From contig JAUXWT010000098.1 of assembly GCA_030681475.1 (NCBI GenBank), forward strand, positions 1-59,104: 59,104 nt of DNA, given 5' to 3'. The first letter of the stretch is position 1. Each line of letters begins with the position of its first letter. A program made the translations under genes and the position numbers. This DNA is from Bacteroidales bacterium. GTDB lineage: Bacteria; Bacteroidota; Bacteroidia; Bacteroidales; FEN-979. Positions 53,179-59,104 of this stretch are shown here, piece after piece. The notes under the pieces are model-generated. The model was not told the DNA's origin, searched no databases, and saw only the letters and a list, made by a program, of their open reading frames with translations.

Positions 53179-55527
53179 ATGAAAAAATCTATTTTCTTAA
53201 TCGTGTTTCTATTCCTCGGGATGAGTTTTTTATTCGCCCAGGAGGAAACACAAAAACCCACCGTGATATTGCCAAACTATTTTGATATCTCTCCTCCTCT
53301 CCGGGATATGGTGCAGCAATCGGATGCAATCATTGACAATTCATGGAAAGAGGGAATCGTAAAAAATAAGTTGAATGCTTATTCAAACGAAAGCAGCAAC
53401 TATGATTCTCAAGGTATTGACGCTGTTCTCCAATCCTATTTTGGGGATGCGGTCTCCGACACGACGATCCAGAATTTTGATGGTGTAAGTGCAAATGGTT
53501 CTTACCCTCCTGATACTGATGGTGATGTTAGTAATTCCCACTACATGCAGGTTGTAAATACACGGTTTGCGGTTTATGATAAAAATGGAAACAAATTAAT
53601 GGGGCCGACGAACAGCAGTGTGATTTTCAATGGGTTACCAAACAATTCCAATGACGGCGATGCTATTCTGCTTTACGATGAAAATGCAGACAGGTGGCTG
53701 TTCAGCCAGTTTTCATTACCGAACTATCCCAACGGGCCTTTTTATGAGAATGTAGCCATATCTCAAACCAATAATCCTACTGGATCGTGGTATCGTTATC
53801 AGTTTTCCTTCACCGACATGCCTGATTATCCAAAACTTGGCGTTTGGGTGGATGGCTATTATATGACGACCCGTCGTTTTCAGTCCGGTACCGGCAACTG
53901 GCTCGGCCCGGCAGCTGTTGCGATGGACAGAGCAAAAATGCTGGTCGGTGATCCTACTGCCGCCATGGTCATGTTTACCATGCCTTCATCAGCGGAAGGA
54001 ACCCAGGCTGCAGACTGCGACAGCGACTTTCCGGCAATGGGCTCACCTTGTCCTGTTTGTTACCTTGTATCTACAGCAACTGCAAGCGTTAGACTTTATA
54101 ATTTCAGCGTGAATTGGACTACACCCACCAGTTCCACCTTTAATCTTGCATATACCATACCAATAACTACACTTTCAACCCTGAACGGCAACTCAATACC
54201 CCAAAAAGGAACATCCCAGAAACTCGATGCGATGTCGGGCAGAAGGATCATGTTCCGCATGCCATATCGCAAATTCAGCGCCCATTCATCCATGCTGATA
54301 AACACCACCGTAAATGTTGGCGGCGTTGCAGGAATCCGGTGGATGGAGTTGAGAAATGTTGCCGGAACGTGGAGCTTATACCAGGAAGGTACCTATGCAC
54401 CCGGCGATGGTCATTATCGCTGGATGGGAAGTATTGCCATGGATTCAAGCGGAAATATTGCACTCGGTTATTCCATCTCCAGTACAAATATGTTTCCATC
54501 TATCCGCTATACCGGAAGGATGAATGGCGATCCGCTGGGTGTTATGACCATTGCTGAAAAAGGCATTATCAATGGTGGTGGTTCACAAACCAATACCGAC
54601 GGCCGCTGGGGCGATTATAGCGCCATGGCTGCCGATCCTTCTGTGAATGGCAAGTTCTGGTACACCCAGGAATATTATTCCACCACTTCAAATTCGAGCT
54701 GGAAGACAAGAATCGGCTCGTTCTCTTTCAGCAATGTATTTTCAGCCGTTGCTACTGCAGTTCCCAATCCTGTTTGCCTTGGCGATTCCACCCAGCTTAA
54801 CGTTTCAGCAAATGGTGGTTCCGGGACCTATACTTATTCATGGACATCAATTCCTCCCGGATTTACATCCACACTGCAGGGCCCGAAAGTTGCGCCCACC
54901 GATACAACAAAATATATTGCCACATCAAACGATGGCACATTGACCCGCCATGATACAGTCACCGTGAATCTCCAGTACAAACCGGTTGTTTTCGCAGGGG
55001 CAGATACCACCGTTTGCTGGTATGTTACTGAAATAGACCTCCACGGATCTGCGACAAATTACAAACAATTTGGTTGGAGCACCACCGGCACCGGAAATTT
55101 CTCAAACACAACCACGTTCGAAACAACCTACTTCCCCACCCTGGATGATAAAATTTCGGGTTCAGTAGATCTGAAGCTTGTAGCCAGTTCAAACCCGCCA
55201 TGTAGCGGAAACGTGACAAGTACAAGACATGTGGTATTTGATGTCTGTACAGGTTTTGACGGAAAAACAACTTCGGAACCAGGCCTTCTGATCCAACCCA
55301 ACCCCGCTCACGGAACGGTGACAATTGGAATGAAAGGTATCACATCTGGTTCGGCAGTACTTTCGGTAACTTCCATGGATGGGAAAAACCTATTCTCTGA
55401 AATTCTTGAAGGAGCATCCATTTCAGTCCTCAGGAAAATTGATATATCCGGTTATGCCAGGGGAATCTATTTTGTTCAGTTGAATACCGGAAATAAAGTA
55501 TTTACAGAAAAAATGATCGTTCAATAA
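53179..55527 (+). CDS. Large T9SS cargo protein with type A sorting domain
   Basis: A 782-residue secreted protein. A signal peptide (MKKSIFLIVFLFLGMSFLFA) is followed by a long beta-rich region (about 60-520) resembling a secreted propeller-like domain: DGDVSNSHYMQVVNTRFAVYDKNG, RYTGRMNGDPLG, NTDGRWGDYSAMAADP. Next are one PKD/Ig-like unit (about 525-600; LGDSTQLNVSANGGSGTYTYSW) and one more Ig-like unit, and last a type A T9SS sorting domain (LIQPNPAHGTVTIGMKG ... GIYFVQL). No catalytic residues can be assigned. It is presumably surface-exposed or released. It has its own promoter, and the FMN riboswitch of the next operon begins 28 bp after its stop. Confidence 0.83.
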   Translation: MKKSIFLIVFLFLGMSFLFAQEETQKPTVILPNYFDISPPLRDMVQQSDAIIDNSWKEGIVKNKLNAYSNESSNYDSQGIDAVLQSYFGDAVSDTTIQNFDGVSANGSYPPDTDGDVSNSHYMQVVNTRFAVYDKNGNKLMGPTNSSVIFNGLPNNSNDGDAILLYDENADRWLFSQFSLPNYPNGPFYENVAISQTNNPTGSWYRYQFSFTDMPDYPKLGVWVDGYYMTTRRFQSGTGNWLGPAAVAMDRAKMLVGDPTAAMVMFTMPSSAEGTQAADCDSDFPAMGSPCPVCYLVSTATASVRLYNFSVNWTTPTSSTFNLAYTIPITTLSTLNGNSIPQKGTSQKLDAMSGRRIMFRMPYRKFSAHSSMLINTTVNVGGVAGIRWMELRNVAGTWSLYQEGTYAPGDGHYRWMGSIAMDSSGNIALGYSISSTNMFPSIRYTGRMNGDPLGVMTIAEKGIINGGGSQTNTDGRWGDYSAMAADPSVNGKFWYTQEYYSTTSNSSWKTRIGSFSFSNVFSAVATAVPNPVCLGDSTQLNVSANGGSGTYTYSWTSIPPGFTSTLQGPKVAPTDTTKYIATSNDGTLTRHDTVTVNLQYKPVVFAGADTTVCWYVTEIDLHGSATNYKQFGWSTTGTGNFSNTTTFETTYFPTLDDKISGSVDLKLVASSNPPCSGNVTSTRHVVFDVCTGFDGKTTSEPGLLIQPNPAHGTVTIGMKGITSGSAVLSVTSMDGKNLFSEILEGASISVLRKIDISGYARGIYFVQLNTGNKVFTEKMIVQ

Positions 55528-55554
55528 AAAGTCGTTCATAAACATAGAATTTTG

Positions 55555-55692
55555 TTCTTCAGGGCAGGGTGAGATTCCCGACCGGCGGTAAAGTCCGCGA
55601 CTTCCTGAAATATCATCAATGAAATCATTAATGAATATCAGGAACTGAGCCGTTGCAACTACGGCACCGACAGTAAAGTCTGGATGGAAGAA
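55555..55692 (+). promoter_or_regulatory. FMN riboswitch (RFN element)
   Basis: The conserved RFN elements are in order: CAGGGCAGGGTGAGATTCCC, GACCGGCGGTAAAGTCCGCGA, GAACTGAGCCGTTGCAACTACGGCACCGACAGTAAAGTCTGGATGGAAGAAG. The closing stem pairs TTCTTC (55555-55560) with GAAGAA (55687-55692). The variable P3-4 arm is long and AT-rich. It binds FMN and would turn down the rib operon when FMN is plentiful. Confidence 0.97.
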
Positions 55693-55734
55693 GAATTGTA
55701 TTTAATCTGATCAATGTGTCAGGTTAAATAGAAT

Positions 55735-55772
55735 AACGCCCTGTTGCTTTTTTGGTGACGGGGCGTTTTTTT
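55735..55772 (+). terminator. Riboswitch-controlled intrinsic terminator
   Basis: A 13-bp stem (AACGCCCTGTTGC with GGTGACGGGGCGTT, with a few G-U pairs) has a T-rich loop and is followed by seven T. It lies 43 bp after the riboswitch and is the expected expression platform. An alternative antiterminator pairing with the RFN 3' end is likely but not resolved here. Confidence 0.85.
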
Positions 55773-55775
55773 AAC

Positions 55776-55852
55776 AATGAAGACAATGCAAGCAATGCAA
55801 CCTGCGAACTGCAAACTGCAGACTGCAGACTGCGAACTGCAGACTGCGAACT
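55776..55852. repeat. CAATGCA and CTGC(A/G)AA tandem repeats in the rib leader
   Basis: CAATGAAGA and CAATGCAAG-type units are followed by about seven copies of a 7-bp CAGACTG / CGAACTG unit, between the terminator and the ribD ATG. They would be transcribed in the leader of full-length mRNA. Confidence 0.8.
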
Positions 55853-55859
55853 TTGACAA

Positions 55860-56954
55860 ATGACGGATGATTTGAAATATATGAGGAGGGCGGTTAATCT
55901 TGCAAAACGCGGGGCGGGATGGGTCAATCCAAATCCGATGGTTGGCGCTGTGCTGGTCAGGTATGATCGCATTATTGGCGAGGGGTTTCATGAATTTTTT
56001 GGCGGAAGTCATGCTGAGGTGAATGCAATTAATGGTGTACCATCTGATCAGGTTGCAGGATCAACCTTATATGTTACGCTTGAGCCCTGTGCGCATGAAG
56101 GGAAAACGGCGCCCTGTGTGAATCTGATCATAGAAAGAAAAATAGCCAAGGTCGTTATCGGGATGACTGACCCCAATCCGCTGGTCGATGGGAAAGGCAT
56201 TGCTTTTCTGAGATCTGCAGGGATCCAGGTTCAGGTCGGGCTGATGGAGCAAATTGTCAGACAAATGAATGAAGTATTCGTTAAATATATAAGAACCGGC
56301 AAGCCTTTTGTCGTGCTTAAAACAGCCATGACACTTGACGGGAAGATAGCAACTGTTACGAATGCTTCCAGATGGATAACCGGAGAAAAGTCACGTAAAA
56401 TGGTTCATCTTTTGCGCCAGAATCTGAGCGCTGTGATGGTAGGGGTTGATACCGTGTTATTTGACGATCCACTGCTGAATATCCGGATGAAAGGTACCTG
56501 GAAGAATCCGTTGAAAGTAATTGCCGATACCCATGGTCGGATTGCCATGGAGAACAAAGTGCTGACTAATGATCCGCAGTTGACAATTATCGCCACCACA
56601 GCTCTTGCGGATCCACAAAAACTGAAACAGATTGAACGGGCCGGCGCTCAGATACTGATTTGTCCGTTAAAAGACAACAGGGTTGATCTTGGTTTTGTCA
56701 TTCATACACTTGGAAAAATGGGTATCGACAGCGTCATGATCGAAGGAGGAAGCACGCTCGCCTTTTCAGCGCTGAAAGAAGGAGTTGTGGATAAAGTGAT
56801 CAGTTTCATTGCTCCAAAAATACTGGGCGGAGCAAGCGCCCCGACCGCCGTGGGTGGTGTTGGTATTGATAAAATGGAAAATGCCATAAACCTGACAAAA
56901 CTTAAATTTAAAAAAGTGGGAGAAGATTTAATGATAGAAGGATGGATAAGATAA
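55860..56954 (+). CDS. ribD: Riboflavin biosynthesis deaminase/reductase RibD
   Basis: A 364-residue bifunctional enzyme performing the second and third steps of riboflavin synthesis. The N-terminal deaminase zinc site is H51, C77 and C86 with the catalytic E53 in HAEVNAI and LEPCAHEGKTAPC. From about residue 148 the reductase domain (FVVLKTAMTLDGKIAT, SRWITGEKSR) continues to the end, with SVMIEGGSTLAFSAL. It is the first gene after the FMN riboswitch. Confidence 0.96.
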   Translation: MTDDLKYMRRAVNLAKRGAGWVNPNPMVGAVLVRYDRIIGEGFHEFFGGSHAEVNAINGVPSDQVAGSTLYVTLEPCAHEGKTAPCVNLIIERKIAKVVIGMTDPNPLVDGKGIAFLRSAGIQVQVGLMEQIVRQMNEVFVKYIRTGKPFVVLKTAMTLDGKIATVTNASRWITGEKSRKMVHLLRQNLSAVMVGVDTVLFDDPLLNIRMKGTWKNPLKVIADTHGRIAMENKVLTNDPQLTIIATTALADPQKLKQIERAGAQILICPLKDNRVDLGFVIHTLGKMGIDSVMIEGGSTLAFSALKEGVVDKVISFIAPKILGGASAPTAVGGVGIDKMENAINLTKLKFKKVGEDLMIEGWIR

Positions 56955-56984
56955 AAGAATATGCGAATGACGGATATGCAAGTC

Positions 56985-57020
56985 ACCCTGTTACCTTGTT
57001 ACCCCATCACCCTATCACCC
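56985..57020. repeat. CACCCTGTTAC / CACCCTATCAC short repeat
   Basis: Degenerate 7- to 8-bp units (CACCCTG, TTACCTTG, TTACCCCA, TCACCCTA, TCACCCA) lie between ribD and ribE. Confidence 0.6.
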
Positions 57021-57039
57021 ATAAAACTTGAAACAACAC

Positions 57040-57681
57040 ATGTTCACAGGAATTATTGAAGAAACAGGAATCATCAAAGCGATCAAACACGGTGCGCGAT
57101 CGTCTCAATTAACCATTCAGGGAAAGGTGGTTCTTGAAGACCTGAAAGAAGGCGACAGTATTTCTACAAATGGAGTTTGCCTTACAGTAACATCATTCGC
57201 TGCAGGCTACTTCACGGCTGATGTCATGCCAGAAACCATCCGGCAAACGAGTTTAAACGGGGTACGGCCTGGTGATTCCGTTAACCTGGAAAGGGCTTTG
57301 AGACTCATGGACAGAATAGGCGGGCATTTGATGAGCGGTCATGTTGACGGAACAGGAAAAATCATCCGACGCCGGGAAGAAGACAATTCAGTTTGGTTAA
57401 CCATATCTGCGGGACAGAACATCCTGCGGTATATTGTCAATAAAGGGTCGGTTGCGCTTGACGGTATCAGTCTGACCGTTACCACATGCGATACAAACTC
57501 CTTTAGTGTTTCGGTCATTCCGCATACACAGGTTGTGACCACCCTGCAACAAAAAAAGACCGGCGACCTTATTAACATTGAATGTGATATCATGGCAAAA
57601 TATATTGAAAAATTGTACAACAGGGAGCCAGGCGATCAAAAAATTGATTTGGATTTTCTTGCCAAAAATAATTATTTGTAA
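57040..57681 (+). CDS. ribE: Riboflavin synthase alpha subunit
   Basis: A 213-residue enzyme that makes riboflavin from two lumazine molecules. Two similar lumazine-binding halves: MFTGIIEETG ... SISTNGVCLTVT ... GDSVNLERAL, and GHLMSGHVDGTGKI ... SVALDGISLTVT. The frame opens at a TTG at 57028, but MFTGIIEE is the near-universal N-terminus of this family, so 57040 is the start. Second gene of the rib operon. ribH is not in this window. Confidence 0.95.
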   Translation: MFTGIIEETGIIKAIKHGARSSQLTIQGKVVLEDLKEGDSISTNGVCLTVTSFAAGYFTADVMPETIRQTSLNGVRPGDSVNLERALRLMDRIGGHLMSGHVDGTGKIIRRREEDNSVWLTISAGQNILRYIVNKGSVALDGISLTVTTCDTNSFSVSVIPHTQVVTTLQQKKTGDLINIECDIMAKYIEKLYNREPGDQKIDLDFLAKNNYL

Positions 57682-57731
57682 TGGCGCACTATTTCACGAA
57701 GTTACTACTGGTGACCTAAAATAAGCTGAAT

Positions 57732-58937
57732 ATGACAAAATATAAATTTAATACCATTGACGAGGCGCTTGAAGATATCAGGCAGGGAAAAATGATCGTG
57801 GTGGTTGATGATGAAGACAGAGAGAACGAAGGCGACCTGGTGATCGCCGCTGAGAAGGTCACCCCCTCAATCATCAATTTCATGGCTAAACATGGCGGGG
57901 GATTGATCTGCCTACCGATTGTACGCGATCGACTTGAAGAACTCAACATTGAGCGGATGGTGGTTAAAAATACCGATCCGAACAGGACAGCATTTACCGT
58001 TTCGGTTGATGCAATTGAATGTTCCACCGGAATATCGGCGCAGGAAAGAGCGCTGACGATCGAGCGGTTGATTGATAACCAAACCAAAGCCAGGGATTTT
58101 ACCAGGCCGGGACATATATTTCCGATTGAATACAGGGAAGGGGGCGTGTTGGTAAGAGCAGGACATACCGAAGCATCAGTGGATCTTGCCATCATGGCCG
58201 GATTGTACCCGGCGGGTGTCATCTGCGAGATCATGAACGAAGATGGATCAATGGCGCGCGTTCCGGAATTAATGGAATATGTGGAAAAACACCACCTGAA
58301 GATCATCACCATTGCCTCCCTGATCGATTACCGCCGCAAATCGGAAACCCTGGTCGAACGTTCATCGGTTGTCGAGATGCCAACGAAATACGGAGACTTT
58401 AAGGCTTACAGCTACGTGAGTAAAATAAGCAGGGAGAACCACCTTGCCCTTGTTAAAGGTGATATTAACGATGGAGAGCCTGTATTGGTACGAGTTCATT
58501 CTGAATGCCTTACGGGTGATGTTTTTGGCTCTAAGCGTTGTGATTGCGGGGATCAGCTCGAAATAGCCATGAAGATGATCGCCAGCGAAGGTCGAGGCGT
58601 CCTGCTCTATATGCGACAGGAGGGCAGAGGTATCGGATTAAACAATAAAATGCGCGCCTACTCCCTGCAGGATAAGGGAATGGATACTGTTGAAGCCAAC
58701 ATTGCACTGGGGTTCGATGCAGATTTACGTAATTACGGAACCGGCGCGGAAATTCTTGTTGACCTTGGCATTAAAAAGCTCAGACTGCTGACCAACAACC
58801 CTCAGAAAATATCAGGAATTGAAGGATTCGGGCTTGAACTTATTGAACGTATCCCCATTCAGACCACCAGTAATTCCAAAAATATCCGGTACATGAAGAC
58901 CAAAAAGGAGAAAATGGGGCACCTGTTGAATTTTTAA
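57732..58937 (+). CDS. ribBA: Bifunctional DHBP synthase / GTP cyclohydrolase II
   Basis: A 401-residue fusion. The N-terminal half (1-200) is 3,4-dihydroxy-2-butanone 4-phosphate synthase with [16 protein letters not shown] and [12 protein letters not shown]. The C-terminal half (from about 208) is GTP cyclohydrolase II with zinc cysteines C259, C270 and C272 in [17 protein letters not shown], and [13 protein letters not shown]. Together they supply both precursors for riboflavin. Third gene of the rib operon. Confidence 0.97.
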   Translation: MTKYKFNTIDEALEDIRQGKMIVVVDDEDRENEGDLVIAAEKVTPSIINFMAKHGGGLICLPIVRDRLEELNIERMVVKNTDPNRTAFTVSVDAIECSTGISAQERALTIERLIDNQTKARDFTRPGHIFPIEYREGGVLVRAGHTEASVDLAIMAGLYPAGVICEIMNEDGSMARVPELMEYVEKHHLKIITIASLIDYRRKSETLVERSSVVEMPTKYGDFKAYSYVSKISRENHLALVKGDINDGEPVLVRVHSECLTGDVFGSKRCDCGDQLEIAMKMIASEGRGVLLYMRQEGRGIGLNNKMRAYSLQDKGMDTVEANIALGFDADLRNYGTGAEILVDLGIKKLRLLTNNPQKISGIEGFGLELIERIPIQTTSNSKNIRYMKTKKEKMGHLLNF

Positions 58938-58991
58938 TCAGAACCTTATATAACATCTAACTAATAATGCGAATCAAGTGTTGAATTTTAA

Positions 58992-59082
58992 AACCCGAAG
59001 GGTTGACATTTTTATAGAATTAGGCCTTGCCAAACATCATAAACCACGAAGTGGTGACATTATAATGCCATGCCTTCGGCAT
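58992..59082. repeat. Palindrome-TGACAT repeat array at window end
   Basis: Three short hairpins: AACCCGAAGGGTT (58992-59004), ACCACGAAGTGGT (59043-59055) and ATGCCTTCGGCAT (59070-59082). The first two share a GAAG loop and are each followed by TGACATT; a third TTTGACATTA follows at the window end. The first may also end the rib transcript. The array may run beyond the window. Confidence 0.7.
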
Positions 59083-59104
59083 TTGCGGTGGTCTTTGACA
59101 TTAA

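Noticed and set aside
57028-57039. TTG start for ribE and TTG start at 42759 for cdaA
   Set aside because: Family N-termini (MFTGIIEE and the first membrane helix) point to the downstream ATG codons at 57040 and 42789.

Overview
The window looks like chromosomal DNA from an anaerobic or fermentative member of the Bacteroidetes, most likely Bacteroidales-like. The signs are consistent: a 16S gene with Bacteroidetes signature sequence and a CCTCCTTTCT 3' end, promoters of the TAnnTTTG / TTTG type instead of sigma-70 boxes, few Shine-Dalgarno sites, several proteins with type IX secretion (T9SS) sorting domains, a PorP/SprF protein, TonB receptors with a carboxypeptidase-like regulatory domain, a TonB receptor/DUF4249 pair, pyruvate phosphate dikinase, and the [FeFe]-hydrogenase maturase HydF.

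Layout. 1-3.7 kb: tRNA-Leu, an M1 peptidase, a GH16-like protein and a small T9SS cargo protein. 3.7-4.8 kb: a decayed IS1182-type remnant, a structured repeat and a second tRNA-Leu. 4.9-9.7 kb: a ZIP transporter, dipeptidase PepD, an IS1595 remnant, an orphan exported protein, palindromic repeats and a small beta-barrel protein. 9.8-15.3 kb: a complete rRNA operon (16S, tRNA-Ile, tRNA-Ala, 23S, 5S) with two tandem promoters, boxA-like repeats, a pre-23S processing stem and a terminator. 15.4-19.3 kb: a porin, an aldo/keto reductase and a cupredoxin-BACON T9SS protein. 19.4-24.7 kb (minus strand): both halves of the saccharopine route of lysine breakdown as separate genes, with a DUF4062/ATPase/winged-helix gene between them and a DjlA-like gene after them. 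24.7-31.0 kb: a surface-protein cassette (type B sorting-domain protein, PorP/SprF, PorE-like OmpA protein). 31.2-35.1 kb: mtgA, ppdK and a DUF1761 membrane protein. 35.1-38.5 kb (minus): a probable copper or heavy-metal uptake operon. 38.5-41.5 kb (minus): a hydrolase, an unknown exported protein, a VOC lipoprotein gene broken by one stop codon, and a YefM/YoeB toxin-antitoxin pair. 41.8-43.6 kb: folP and the c-di-AMP cyclase gene cdaA. 43.6-45.4 kb (minus): ruvX, def and a TPR lipoprotein. 45.4-52.3 kb: dapD, a GT9 glycosyltransferase, tsaC, a TonB receptor, a DUF4249 lipoprotein and hydF. 52.3-55.5 kb: a short-chain dehydrogenase and a large T9SS cargo protein. 55.5-58.9 kb: an FMN riboswitch with a terminator, then ribD, ribE and ribBA. 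The window ends in palindromic repeats.

Most genes are housekeeping or ordinary Bacteroidetes surface functions. The less ordinary parts are: (i) the lysine catabolic pair interrupted by a possible defence-type ATPase gene; (ii) many short tandem-repeat tracts between genes, in a few shared sequence families, including tracts in the rRNA spacer and in the riboflavin leader; (iii) a transposase remnant made of three joined pieces; and (iv) a lipoprotein gene disrupted by a single nonsense codon. I found no CRISPR array, prophage or integrative element, and no clearly novel multi-gene system.
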